A stretch of 64,000 nt of DNA. Origin: an uncultured Pirellulaceae bacterium. GTDB taxonomy: Bacteria; Planctomycetota; Planctomycetia; Pirellulales; Pirellulaceae. The notes under the pieces were generated by a model that was not told where the DNA came from, searched no databases, and saw only the letters and a program-made list of their open reading frames with translations. Below, piece after piece: positions 1-9,407 of the stretch (positions are counted from its first letter, which is position 1; each line of letters begins with the position of its first letter). The stretch spans positions 35,435 to 99,434 of the forward strand of contig CALKCK010000036.1 of assembly GCA_938083195.1 (NCBI GenBank), read 5' to 3'. The position numbers and the translations under genes were made by a program.

Positions 1-596
1 GCGTAACCTTGACGATTAAAACGATCGATCTAGCCAAGACTGTCAAGGTTTGACGGTTAAAAAAGGACTTCCGGCAAGCAATTTTGAAGACTGCTATCAG
101 CGCCTTATGACAAGCCAAAATCACAACACTTGATGTTCAGAAGAGATCCATATGGAGCTTTTCAAACTGACTGCCAGCTCCCCGGTCTCGCCAAGACATT
201 TGACAAAAACTGTAGGTCAACAGCAGTATCTGATTGTTTTTTGTGCAACTTTCACGCACTAAATCACTAAATCGCCTTCCTCCAAGCCACTAAAGGACAA
301 AATCTCTCCCTTTCAGTTTCGCAAGGTGGTTGTAGGAATTTGGCTGCCTCGGAATAAAACCCACCTGCACTCGATTTAAGCGATCAACATCGTTGTTCAG
401 ATGCAGCTGATTTTTATAAAAGAAAAAAAGAGAAAAAATGAACGCGTTTTTTCCGTCTGAAATCCCCTGACTGCCTCTGTGCCCCCAATCCTGTTTCGAA
501 TTGGTATGAAGTTTGCGAAAGAGAAAATTGTCCCTGCTCTGCTAGGGCACCTTCCGAGTCCCCAGCCGTTGTCATCTCCGAAAGGAATTCAATCAA
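1..596. other. Intergenic region upstream of amt, no gene seen
   Basis: No convincing coding sequence lies here; the short open frames are not protein-like. The first 62 bases hold a 9-bp perfect inverted repeat (AACCTTGAC at 5-13 and its complement at 42-50). They also hold a near-perfect direct repeat, TTGACGATTAAAA at 9-21 and TTGACGGTTAAAA at 50-62. These may belong to the end or control region of a gene outside the window. The stretch just before the transporter presumably holds its promoter, but I could not place a consensus promoter with confidence. Confidence 0.5.
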
Positions 597-2120
597 GTGC
601 ACAATTCTTTATCCTCATTGAAACACGTCTCGATCTTGATCGGTGTGATTCTCTTCCTAGCCTGCATGAATCTGGATCAATCAAATTCTGCTTTAGCTCA
701 GGATGGTATTACCGAAGTTGCTACATCGAGCGAAGTGATTATTGATGCGACCGAAAGTGACACAATAACGACAGGCGAACTTTCCTACGTCTTCAATAAT
801 GCAATCATCTTTATCTGCGCGGTTTTGGTTTTGTTCATGCAGGCCGGTTTTTCGATGGTTGAAGTTGGACTCAACAGTTCGAAAAATGTGGTTAATATTT
901 TGTTTAAGAACCTGATGGATTTATCCATTGGAGCATTATTATTTTTCACGGTTGGCTTTGCCTTGATGTATCCAGGTTGTTACGGCCAAGTGACCAACGC
1001 CTATTTTTCGTTTGGTGGGCTAGGAATTTATGGAGCATCCGATGGCGACGCATTATCGCCCTATGCAGATTGGTTCTTCCAAGCAGTATTCGCTGCAACC
1101 GCGGCGACTATTGTCTCCGGTGCTGTAGCAGGTCGCATGCGATTTGGCGCCTATCTAATTTTTAGTGCCGTTCTTACAGCACTGGTTTATCCAATCAGTG
1201 GCTATTGGAAATGGGGCGGCGGCTGGCTTACTCAGTTTGGAGAAATGGCGGCCGACGGTTCATACCCCTTAGCATTTCAAGATTTCGCCGGGTCAGTGGT
1301 TGTGCATGCAGTCGGAGGATTCGCTGGACTCGCTGGCGCTCTCGTCCTCGGCCCGCGGATTGGGCGCTTTTCCAAAGAGGGAAAGCCTCAGCCAATGCCC
1401 GGTCACAACATGACTTTCGCAGCACTCGGAGTTTTTATTCTGTGGGTTGGGTGGTACGGATTTAATCCCGGAAGCCAACTCGCCTTTGGAACCGCCGCTG
1501 ATATCGATGCGACGGTTTACATTGCAGTAACCACAACGCTTGCCGCCGCAGCCGGCGCAATCGTTGCTACTTCTATTAGTTGGATTTGGCTTGGAAAACC
1601 AGACATCTCAATCGGCTTGAACGGAGCTTTGGGGGGGTTGGTTGGAATTACGGCTGGTCCTGACTGTTTTACACCATGGTGGTCAATGGTGATTGGAGCG
1701 TGCGCCGGTGCACTTGTTGTTGCCGGCGTACGTCTCCTTGACCGTTTAAACATAGATGATCCTGTTGGTGCTTGGCCTGTACACGGTCTTTGCGGCATCT
1801 GGGGATGCTTGGCAATCGGGTTTATTCCCAACGCTCACCTGGAAAGCGGCGCAACCACTTTTATGGTTCAAGTCATCGGGACAGTTTCCATTGTTGCCTG
1901 GGCATTCCTGACGATGCTCGCATTGTTCAGCACTTTAAAGGTATTAGGAATTTTACGGGTCTCCGAATCCGAAGAACTGCAAGGACTCGATATGAGCGAG
2001 CACGGTATGAGTGCCTATCCATCCGAGTTACCTGGAACAATAGGCGCGACTCAGATAACAATCGCTCCACCAGCAACCCAATCGACTCAGACCACTACGA
2101 AACTCGCCGGAGCGAAATAA
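597..2120 (+). CDS. amt: Ammonium transporter, plant AMT1-like Amt family
   Basis: Integral membrane channel for ammonium uptake (Amt/Rh family), 507 residues. The GTG start is supported by AAAGGA about 10 bases upstream and by the hydrophobic leader that follows (residues about 8-35, a likely signal peptide ending near ALAQ). About eleven hydrophobic segments follow. The twin-histidine pore residues are visible in the contexts FAGSVVVHAVGG and GAWPVHGLCG. GPRIGRF and the GHNM-containing loop resemble the eukaryote/cyanobacteria-type AMT1 branch, unlike the second Amt at 44344. The C-terminal tail is Thr/Gln/Ala-rich. No glnK/glnB gene adjoins it. It appears monocistronic, ending at a strong terminator at 2250-2283. 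Family assignment is firm; the subfamily is inferred. Confidence 0.95.
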   Translation: MHNSLSSLKHVSILIGVILFLACMNLDQSNSALAQDGITEVATSSEVIIDATESDTITTGELSYVFNNAIIFICAVLVLFMQAGFSMVEVGLNSSKNVVNILFKNLMDLSIGALLFFTVGFALMYPGCYGQVTNAYFSFGGLGIYGASDGDALSPYADWFFQAVFAATAATIVSGAVAGRMRFGAYLIFSAVLTALVYPISGYWKWGGGWLTQFGEMAADGSYPLAFQDFAGSVVVHAVGGFAGLAGALVLGPRIGRFSKEGKPQPMPGHNMTFAALGVFILWVGWYGFNPGSQLAFGTAADIDATVYIAVTTTLAAAAGAIVATSISWIWLGKPDISIGLNGALGGLVGITAGPDCFTPWWSMVIGACAGALVVAGVRLLDRLNIDDPVGAWPVHGLCGIWGCLAIGFIPNAHLESGATTFMVQVIGTVSIVAWAFLTMLALFSTLKVLGILRVSESEELQGLDMSEHGMSAYPSELPGTIGATQITIAPPATQSTQTTTKLAGAK

Positions 2121-2174
2121 GCAAAATCGAACCTGATAATCATGTGAAAATTTTGCTCCATCATTTATTTTTAA

Positions 2175-2200
2175 AAACTGCGCGATACAAACTGCGCGAT
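2175..2200. repeat. Short tandem duplication, 12-bp unit, 14-bp period
   Basis: AAACTGCGCGAT occurs at 2175-2186 and again at 2189-2200, separated by two bases. It lies between the amt stop codon and its terminator, so it would be transcribed into the 3' end of the amt mRNA. Confidence 0.8.
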
Positions 2201-2249
2201 GATTACTGCACAATAAGAAATGGTCATGTCTCGGCATGGCCTCGGAAGG

Positions 2250-2283
2250 AACGTTCCATCCTAATTGGATGGAACGTTTTTTT
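2250..2283 (+). terminator. Intrinsic terminator of amt
   Basis: A perfect 12-bp stem (AACGTTCCATCC at 2250-2261 pairing with 2267-2278) encloses a 5-nt loop and is followed by a run of T to 2283. It is the first strong hairpin after the ammonium transporter and is oriented for the plus strand. Confidence 0.9.
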
Positions 2284-2340
2284 ATCGATTTATCCACGGC
2301 ACCCATGGTCTTCGACGCAAGTTCGAATTTTTTCGGTAAG

Positions 2341-2370
2341 AAATTATCGACTCATAAATTATCGACTCAT
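2341..2370. repeat. Perfect 15-bp tandem duplication
   Basis: AAATTATCGACTCAT is present twice, directly abutting (2341-2355 and 2356-2370). It is noncoding and downstream of the amt terminator. It is one of several short perfect tandem duplications found between genes in this window. Confidence 0.85.
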
Positions 2371-2691
2371 TCCACTTCGGCCATCGATACATTTTATCTA
2401 GCGCTTGCCGCTATCGAGATTGCTAGTTTTCTTTTCTCATTAATTCAGCAGTTTATTCCATCTCGAGGATCTATTTTCAACTAACCCCATTCCGGTAAAC
2501 ATAGCGGGTCCGTCGTTCCCACCGCAGAGCTTGGTAATCCGCGGAAATGTGTTTTTTAGGTGCGATTATAGGAATTCGGTGGAAAACTATACGCAATAGC
2601 CCAGCACCTTTGTCTTCAACTAGCGCAATTACTTTCCATTAGATGATTCGCAAACTACCTTAATACAGTCCTATTTTACGTTAACACCTAA

Positions 2692-5600
2692 ATGTCGAAC
2701 TCTATTTTTAAGACCACCATGCGAATCACACACCATTCCTGTTGTTTTGTTCTCTTTTTTTGTCTTTTAGGCACCGCTGCCTTTCTCGCAGAACCCGGTC
2801 ATCTACAAGGACAAACGGAAACGTCGCGATCACTTGATCATTCTGATTACGATCTTTGGTCATCGCTCTCCAGCCAGCAAATTTCGAACGATGGTAAGTG
2901 GATTTCGTTTTCGACAAAAAGCGGAAAATCGGATGCCCAAGCAACGCTTTTCATTCGCCAGAACCGAACCACGAAGGAATATTCCATTCCCCGAGGCAGC
3001 GGAGCAAAGTTTACATTTGATTCGAAGTTTGTAATTTATCGAATCACGCCCGACCCTGAGAAAATAGCTGCGCTCAAAAAAGCGAAGGTTCCTGCAGATC
3101 AAATTCCAGGAACCATTATTGAAATCATGAATTTGGCATCTGGAAAAAGAACTTCTATTGATCGGGTTTCATCTTTTAAGGTGCCTGAAGAAAATGGCAA
3201 CTGGATTGCTTATCTCCACAATAAACCTGTTGATCGAAAATCCGTTAAGCAACAGATTTCAAAAGTCGTTGAAACCTACGAGGTGACTGAGGCCGGGTTA
3301 AAAAAACCGACTCGCAAGAAAGCACTCAAAAAACGACCGGCTGATCCATTAGTTACGCCACCGGCAACCAGTAAAACTAAACCTGCACCCGTCAAAAAAC
3401 CAGCGGCGAAAAAATCAAAAACAACGGAAGTTGAAAATAAAAATAACAAAAAGAAAAACCCAGGCACAACTTTAGTACTTCACGACCTGAGAACCGGCAC
3501 CCAACAGACTTATCCTAATGTCGTGCAGTTTCGATTCGACAAAAATGGAACTCAGTTAGCGTACTCCACATCTGTTGAATCAGCAGGAACATCTAAACCG
3601 CCGCAATCGAAATCGGGTAAGAACGGCAGTCAAGCAAAACCAACTGCCGACGGACTATTTCTCGTCAATCTGAAATCACTTGATTCCCAAGTTTTGCTTC
3701 AGGGCAAAGGAGAATACAAACAGCTCGCTTTCAGCGATGCCGGCAACCAAATCGCATTCTTAACGAACCGTGACGACTATAAATCAAAGACCCCTCGCTG
3801 GGCTTTGTATCATTGGAAATCTGGTCAAAAAATGGCGACCAACGTTGCGACCGAGTCTAGCGTTGGACTTCCCGTCGGATGGTGGGTTTCCTCCAGCACT
3901 AATCCAACATTTAGTGAGAATGGACAACGCTTGTTTTTTGAGACTGCCCCAATTCCAGAGACCGTATTAAAAGAGCGAAAAGGGCTGGCGAAATCAAAAG
4001 ATGGCGAGCCTACAAAAGCGGAACCCGAAAAGGCAAAACTCGACGTTTGGCATTGGCAGGATCCACTTCTCCAACCTCAACAACTACTTCAAGCCGAACG
4101 TGAACGGCGGCGAAACTACCGCGCTGTTTATAACATTAAATCAAAAAAACTAATCCAGTTGGCAACTCTCAAAGTTCCCGACGTTCGTATCGACCCGAGG
4201 TCTCCATCTCGCCTGGTGGTTGGATCCTCCAACATGCCTTATCGCAAAATGCTTTCCTGGGATATTCCGGGTTTTCAGGATACCTATTTGATCAATCTCG
4301 ATACCGGTCTTGTAGAAACGATCATTGAAAAAAGTAAGTTCAGCGGAACTCTTTCGCCCGACGGAAAATTTGTGACTTGGTTCGATGCAGAAGCACGAAA
4401 ATGGTATTCCATTTCAACTGGAAAAAATCGCAAACCAGTCGAGATCAGCAAAGGCATTCCTTACCCGCTTCAAAATGAACTCCACGACACTCCCTCACTC
4501 GCTCGGGCCTATGGTGCTGCAGGGTGGTTGGAAAATGATGGTGGACTGTTGATTTATGATCGTTATGACCTTTGGCTGGTTGATCCGACCGGCCAAGATT
4601 CGCCAGTGTGTGTTACAAACAATCTTGGGCGAAAGGATAAAATTCGTTTTCGCTACCAACGACTCGACCGAATGCTGCGTGCGATTCCGCCTAAACAACC
4701 ACTTCTCCTCTCGGCATTTGATGACAAAACAAAAGCCAGCGGCTTTTACCAACTAACCCTCGCTGAACCGTCGAACGAGAAAGCAAAGACCAGCGGTGAA
4801 TTAGCTAGTCCAAAACTAAAGCGACTAATGATGCTCGATGAGCGTGTCTCCGGATTGAGTAAAGCCAAAAACACCGACGATGTGATTTTTAGTCGCAGCA
4901 CATTTAGACGCTGTCCAGATTTATGGTCCAGCACCACGGCATTCAAAAAAATCTACCGGATCAGCGATATCAATCCACAACAGGAAAATTACCGCTGGGG
5001 CTCTGCCGAACTGGTTCACTGGAACGCAACCGATGGGCAACCTTTGGACGGTATCCTAATCAAACCCGATGGATTCGATCCGAACAAGAAATACCCGATG
5101 ATGGTTTATTTCTACGAGCGAAACTCTGACAATTTACACGCGTATTATACGCCTGCGGCTGGCCGATCCATTATTAACCACAGCTTTTATGTCAGCCGTG
5201 GTTACGTCGTTTTCATTCCAGATATCCCCTACAAAACTGGCGAACCAGGTCCCAGTGCCGCCAATGCCGTACTTCCCGGCGTGAAATCCATTGTCAAGCA
5301 AGGGTTTATTAATCCTAAAAAAATTGGCATGCAGGGACACAGTTGGGGCGGCTATCAAACGGCTTATTTGGTCACGCAGACCGACATGTTTGCCTGTGCA
5401 GAGTCAGGCGCTCCGGTTAGCAACATGACTAGCGCCTACGGTGGGATTCGTTGGTCCACCGGAATGAGTCGGATGTTTCAATACGAACGAACTCAATCTA
5501 GAATCGGCGCCGATCTTTGGTCAGCGCGTGATAAATACATTGCCAACTCCCCTGTATTTTTTGCCGATAAAATTAACACACCTCTGTTGATCCTCCACAA

Positions 5601-5892
5601 CGACCAAGATGGTGCAGTTCCGTGGTATCAGGGAATCGAACTGTTTGTTGCATTGCGACGACTCGAACAACCCGCTTGGCTTCTTAACTACAATGGCGAT
5701 CCACACTGGGTCATGAAAGATGCAAATCGGAAAGATTTCGCAATTCGAATGCAACAGTTTTTTGATTTTTATCTAATGGATGCCCCCGAACCCGAATGGA
5801 TGGCCTACGGGGTTCCCGGTGTCGACAAGGGGAAAAAATTCGGTTTGGATTTAATGGAGCCCAAGGCTAAGCCCAAAAAAGCATCCAAATAG
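2692..5892 (+). CDS. Secreted S9 family (prolyl oligopeptidase-type) peptidase
   Basis: Serine peptidase of the DPP-IV/acylaminoacyl-peptidase type, 1066 residues, probably exported: a hydrophobic leader follows either ATG (2692, or an internal ATG at 2719). The N-terminal ~750 residues form the WD/propeller-like region and the last ~300 the alpha/beta-hydrolase domain. The catalytic triad is readable: Ser884 in GHSWGGYQ, Asp973 in HNDQDGAVP and His1005 in NGDPHWV. The propeller region is interrupted by unusual Lys/Pro/Ala-rich low-complexity inserts, at about residues 202-258, 298-322 and 430-445. The protein ends in a Lys-rich tail. The gene stands alone with long gaps on both sides. Substrate cannot be read from sequence; breakdown of imported or external peptides is inferred. 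Confidence 0.9.
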   Translation: MSNSIFKTTMRITHHSCCFVLFFCLLGTAAFLAEPGHLQGQTETSRSLDHSDYDLWSSLSSQQISNDGKWISFSTKSGKSDAQATLFIRQNRTTKEYSIPRGSGAKFTFDSKFVIYRITPDPEKIAALKKAKVPADQIPGTIIEIMNLASGKRTSIDRVSSFKVPEENGNWIAYLHNKPVDRKSVKQQISKVVETYEVTEAGLKKPTRKKALKKRPADPLVTPPATSKTKPAPVKKPAAKKSKTTEVENKNNKKKNPGTTLVLHDLRTGTQQTYPNVVQFRFDKNGTQLAYSTSVESAGTSKPPQSKSGKNGSQAKPTADGLFLVNLKSLDSQVLLQGKGEYKQLAFSDAGNQIAFLTNRDDYKSKTPRWALYHWKSGQKMATNVATESSVGLPVGWWVSSSTNPTFSENGQRLFFETAPIPETVLKERKGLAKSKDGEPTKAEPEKAKLDVWHWQDPLLQPQQLLQAERERRRNYRAVYNIKSKKLIQLATLKVPDVRIDPRSPSRLVVGSSNMPYRKMLSWDIPGFQDTYLINLDTGLVETIIEKSKFSGTLSPDGKFVTWFDAEARKWYSISTGKNRKPVEISKGIPYPLQNELHDTPSLARAYGAAGWLENDGGLLIYDRYDLWLVDPTGQDSPVCVTNNLGRKDKIRFRYQRLDRMLRAIPPKQPLLLSAFDDKTKASGFYQLTLAEPSNEKAKTSGELASPKLKRLMMLDERVSGLSKAKNTDDVIFSRSTFRRCPDLWSSTTAFKKIYRISDINPQQENYRWGSAELVHWNATDGQPLDGILIKPDGFDPNKKYPMMVYFYERNSDNLHAYYTPAAGRSIINHSFYVSRGYVVFIPDIPYKTGEPGPSAANAVLPGVKSIVKQGFINPKKIGMQGHSWGGYQTAYLVTQTDMFACAESGAPVSNMTSAYGGIRWSTGMSRMFQYERTQSRIGADLWSARDKYIANSPVFFADKINTPLLILHNDQDGAVPWYQGIELFVALRRLEQPAWLLNYNGDPHWVMKDANRKDFAIRMQQFFDFYLMDAPEPEWMAYGVPGVDKGKKFGLDLMEPKAKPKKASK

Positions 5893-6336
5893 TTCGGGTG
5901 GTGTGGTACCGGTCATGTTTCCAATCGGCCGGCTGCCTCATTTTTTTTCGCCACCTTAACGGTTTAGCATCGCTAAGCGATTAGCAGCTTGACGGCTTTT
6001 TTGGCTCCCGAATCTAGAAATTAATCTGACCAGAACGATCTCTTACGAAACTCATTATCCCTCGGTAGCGAATGCGCGTTGCCAATTTTTATGTGGCAAC
6101 ATTGACACTCAGTCTCGCGGGTTTCACAAACCGACTTACGGGAGCCTGTTTTCTACTATTACACTGTCAGTAAAATTTGATTAAAACTGACAAAGAGTAA
6201 TACCTGCCGACTTACATTTTAGAACTCATCCTATTAAGTTTCGTTGGTAACTTTAGTCGTTGTTAAACCTCGATGATTTAAGCAACTTTTGTAAAACTCT
6301 GTTACCTAATTCAATCTTGATGATCAAACACGTTCT
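5893..6336. other. Intergenic region, no gene seen
   Basis: This 444-bp gap lies between the S9 peptidase and the RidA gene. A 13-bp palindromic element (ATCGCT-A-AGCGAT, 5969-5981) is present, with a short T run about 20 bases later. It is too small to call a terminator. The promoter for the RidA-dehydrogenase pair must lie in the second half, but no consensus stands out. Confidence 0.4.
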
Positions 6337-6753
6337 ATGAAAAACAGCAAAACATTTGAAGGTAAAGCGAAACCATTAGGAGCTTACCCACATCTTAAGC
6401 GTGCCGGCGATTTTGTATTTATCTCCGGCACGAGTTCTCGTCGTAAAGACAACTCTATTGAGGGAATGGAGGTTGTTGACGGTAAAACGGTTTACGACAT
6501 CCGTAAACAAACTCGCGCTGTTTTAGAAAACATTCAAGATTATCTTGCAGAAGTCGGCGCTACGCTTGAGGATGTTGTCGACGTCACAACCTTTCTCGTC
6601 AACATGGAAGACTTCTCTGGGTATAACGAGGTCTACGGAGAATTTTTTGCCGCCGCCTCAGGGCCTGCAAGAACCACAATCGCGGCGCACCAATTGCCTC
6701 ATCCAGATTTGAAAATTGAAATCAAAGCCATGGCCTATTGCCCTCAAAACTAA
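6337..6753 (+). CDS. RidA-family 2-aminomuconate deaminase
   Basis: Small YjgF/YER057c/UK114 (RidA) protein of 138 residues. The N-terminal pattern ([20 protein letters not shown], then ISGTSSRR) and the ending [20 protein letters not shown] match the 2-aminomuconate deaminase branch rather than generic RidA enamine deaminases. That branch hydrolyses 2-aminomuconate to 4-oxalocrotonate with release of ammonia. The next gene, 17 bp downstream, is an aminomuconate-semialdehyde dehydrogenase-like protein, so the two probably form an operon covering consecutive steps of 3-hydroxyanthranilate catabolism. The start is ATG. The family is firm; the substrate is inferred from subfamily and context. 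Confidence 0.8.
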   Translation: MKNSKTFEGKAKPLGAYPHLKRAGDFVFISGTSSRRKDNSIEGMEVVDGKTVYDIRKQTRAVLENIQDYLAEVGATLEDVVDVTTFLVNMEDFSGYNEVYGEFFAAASGPARTTIAAHQLPHPDLKIEIKAMAYCPQN

Positions 6754-6770
6754 CTTCCAGGGGCGTTTCG

Positions 6771-8234
6771 ATGAACCGTTCAAGCTCAACCACCACTATC
6801 AATTTTATTAACGGCACTTACTGCGATCCCGTCGACGATGGCTGGATCGAAAACATCAATCCAGCTGATGGTACCTCGCTCGGAAAGATCGCCGATTCAA
6901 CTGAACAAGATGTCGAACACGCAATCATCGCGGCTTCCAATGCACAATCTCAATGGAGCGAATCGACGTTAGAACAACGATCACGAATCTTGAGCAAGAT
7001 TGGTGATCTAATCGAGGAAAATATTGAATCGCTTGCCATCGTTGAAAGCGAAGATAGTGGTAAACCGATCAGTAGAGCCCGCACAATCGAAATTCCTCGG
7101 GCAGCGAGTAATTTTCATTTCTTCGCCAATGCCATCACTCAATTCTCGAGTGAATCCCACGAAAGCGTGGGACAAAACGCGATCAACTTTACATTGCGGC
7201 AGCCTCTCGGTGTGGTCGGTTGTATTTCTCCCTGGAACCTGCCGCTCTATTTGTTCACTTGGAAAATCGCTCCCGCACTGGCGGCCGGCAATTGCGTGAT
7301 CGCCAAGCCGAGTGAGCTAACCCCTCGAACTGCTTCAATGCTTGGAGATTTATGCAATCAAGCAGGTCTCCCAGCGGGTGTACTCAACATTATTCAGGGC
7401 ACGGGATCACGAACTGGCCAGGCGATCCTTGAACATGAAAAGATTAAAGCTATTTCCTTTACTGGTGGCACCGCAACTGGCGAACATGTTGCTCGAGTCG
7501 TCGCTCCAAAATTTAAAAAACTCTCCCTCGAACTGGGCGGAAAAAACCCCAACATTATCTTTGCGGATTGCAATTACGAACGCGCGTTAGAAACAACCAT
7601 CCATTCTTCTTTTGCCAATCAGGGACAAATTTGTCTTTGTGGATCTCGCATCTTTATCGAGTCCAGTATCTACGAGAAATTTAAAGCCGACTTTGTGACT
7701 CGCACCGGCCAACTCACCGTTGGGCACCCAGCCGAAACGGAAACCACGATCGGCGCCATGGTATCGGGCGACCATTATCGAAAAGTCCTTTCTTATTTAG
7801 ACGAGATCGATCCAGCTGATGCCTCCATCCTTTGCGGAGGCAAGCCTGCAACCGTCGCGGGATACGAGCAAGGCTTTTACATCGAACCCACCATCATCGA
7901 AGTCCAAAACAACCACTGTCGATTAAACCAGGAAGAAATCTTTGGCCCTGTCGTCACCCTCATGCCATTCGATAATGAAGAGGAGTTGATTGCGATGGCG
8001 AACGATGTGAAATACGGCCTATCAGCAACGATCTGGACTCGAGACCTTGACCGGACGATGCGGCTTTCCAAAAAAATCGAATGCGGTGTTGTCTGGATTA
8101 ATACGTGGTTGATGCGGGATCTTCGCACTCCCTTTGGAGGAATGAAAGATTCCGGCGTCGGACGAGAAGGTGGCTTGGAAGCACTTCGGTTTTTTACTGA
8201 ACCAAAAAACATTTGCATCGCGTTCGAAAATTAA
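6771..8234 (+). CDS. 2-aminomuconate 6-semialdehyde dehydrogenase-like aldehyde dehydrogenase
   Basis: NAD-dependent aldehyde dehydrogenase, 487 residues from the ATG at 6771, which has an upstream CAGGGG-like ribosome site; an in-frame TTG at 6738 would overlap the RidA gene. Catalytic residues are visible: Glu254 in LELGG and Cys288 in NQGQIC. The C-terminal signature (WLMRDLRTPFGGMKDSGVG) is typical of the branch containing 2-aminomuconate- and 2-hydroxymuconate-semialdehyde dehydrogenases and ALDH8A1. Its role would be to oxidise 2-aminomuconate semialdehyde to 2-aminomuconate, the substrate of the preceding deaminase. 2-Hydroxymuconate semialdehyde is the main alternative substrate. Confidence 0.85.
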   Translation: MNRSSSTTTINFINGTYCDPVDDGWIENINPADGTSLGKIADSTEQDVEHAIIAASNAQSQWSESTLEQRSRILSKIGDLIEENIESLAIVESEDSGKPISRARTIEIPRAASNFHFFANAITQFSSESHESVGQNAINFTLRQPLGVVGCISPWNLPLYLFTWKIAPALAAGNCVIAKPSELTPRTASMLGDLCNQAGLPAGVLNIIQGTGSRTGQAILEHEKIKAISFTGGTATGEHVARVVAPKFKKLSLELGGKNPNIIFADCNYERALETTIHSSFANQGQICLCGSRIFIESSIYEKFKADFVTRTGQLTVGHPAETETTIGAMVSGDHYRKVLSYLDEIDPADASILCGGKPATVAGYEQGFYIEPTIIEVQNNHCRLNQEEIFGPVVTLMPFDNEEELIAMANDVKYGLSATIWTRDLDRTMRLSKKIECGVVWINTWLMRDLRTPFGGMKDSGVGREGGLEALRFFTEPKNICIAFEN

Positions 8235-8275
8235 TCGCAATCTCGCAAAACATTTTATCGGTTACCCAAAGTCGC

Positions 8276-9304
8276 CTAAGTAGACTCTTGAATACTAACC
8301 GATCGGTTTTTTCCAAGGACAATATGGTCGAGTACTTCGATCCCAATCAACTCACCCGTTTCCTGTAACCGCTGGGTAACTCCCAAGTCTTGTTGGCTAG
8401 GTGTTGGATCACCCGAGGGATGATTGTGGACTAAAATGATAGAAGAAGCCGCATCTTTGATGGCAGCGCGAAAGACTTCCCGGGGATGTACAAGACTCGC
8501 ATCGAGTGTCCCGACGGTAATTTGATGAGTGTCAATTACCTGATTTTTTGTATCCAAAGTGACAATATGAAATTCTTCCTGTTTTCGATCGGTAACAAGC
8601 CGTTGAAAAAAACGCTCACAAAAAGCAATCGCATCCGAACTTGAATTGATTCGAATCGTAATTTTTTCATCCGAAAGTGCGGCAATTCGTCGACCTAATT
8701 CGATCCCGGCCATCATCTGACAATAGGCTGTCTTTTCAATTGCGCAACTAATTGATTTTAACTCGCCTCGGCCAGCTCCGGGCAAGTCTTCCAAACGGCC
8801 GTCAAATTCCTTCGCGATTTTTTGCCCAGCCGTGACCGCTGATTCTCCCGGTCGGCCACTGCGAACTAGAATGGCGATCAACTCTGAATTCGACAACAAC
8901 TCGGCGCCCTGATCAAGTAAACGCTCTCGAGGCCGACCGGCCAGTGGCGATGCCTTAATTTGTGAGCCAAATATTTTTTCATCAATCCAGCGGACGGGAG
9001 AGAAAGTTCGACTTGGGTTCCAGCGGTAGTCTTTACCGCCCTCGGCCTCGCGTATCACCCACCCAGAATTCACCAAGTCATTGACTAGTCGCGTTACGAA
9101 TCCAGGCTGTTCCGGATAACACGCCGTTTTAATATCGGATAATAAAAACCGGTCTTGTCGACAAACACAATCGATTACCGACTTATAGCGAGCATATCTT
9201 TTCGCACCAGGCCGTTCCGCAATCTCCGCCGGCAAACTTGAACCGGGGTTACCATCTGAGTCGCTGGCGACTGTTTTTGAAATCGAAGTACTGGATCGTT
9301 TCAT
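8276..9304 (-). CDS. radC: RadC/JAB-family protein with N-terminal extension
   Basis: The C-terminal ~220 residues are a RadC (JAMM/MPN+) protein. They include the UPF0758 N-terminal helical part (LLSNSELIAILVRSG, GAGRGEL) and the metal site HNHPSGDPTPSQQD with HPREVF just before it. The family is associated with DNA repair by name only; its biochemical role is unsettled. The start at 9304 has GGAG 10 bases upstream; an upstream frame to 9361 is less likely. The protein is about 342 residues, against roughly 220-230 for typical RadC. Residues 35-110 look like a winged-helix domain (IKTACYPEQPGFVTRLVNDL, then a WVIREAEGGKDYRW hairpin-like end). It is convergent with the dehydrogenase. Confidence 0.85.
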   Translation of the reverse strand: MKRSSTSISKTVASDSDGNPGSSLPAEIAERPGAKRYARYKSVIDCVCRQDRFLLSDIKTACYPEQPGFVTRLVNDLVNSGWVIREAEGGKDYRWNPSRTFSPVRWIDEKIFGSQIKASPLAGRPRERLLDQGAELLSNSELIAILVRSGRPGESAVTAGQKIAKEFDGRLEDLPGAGRGELKSISCAIEKTAYCQMMAGIELGRRIAALSDEKITIRINSSSDAIAFCERFFQRLVTDRKQEEFHIVTLDTKNQVIDTHQITVGTLDASLVHPREVFRAAIKDAASSIILVHNHPSGDPTPSQQDLGVTQRLQETGELIGIEVLDHIVLGKNRSVSIQEST

Positions 9305-9407
9305 CGTACACTCGCTCCTATCAAGACACTCGATTTTCTTGCAAAAATCGAGCACTGGCAAGCAACTGAGCGGTCAACGAAAAAATAATTGAGACGGCAG
9401 ATACACG

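Larger units (their letters stand above)
2121..2691. other. Intergenic region with terminator and two short tandem duplications
   Basis: This 571-bp gap separates amt from the S9 peptidase. It contains the amt terminator (2250-2283) and two perfect short tandem duplications (2175-2200 and 2341-2370). No RNA gene or small protein could be supported. The open frames crossing it are low-complexity shadows. Confidence 0.5.
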
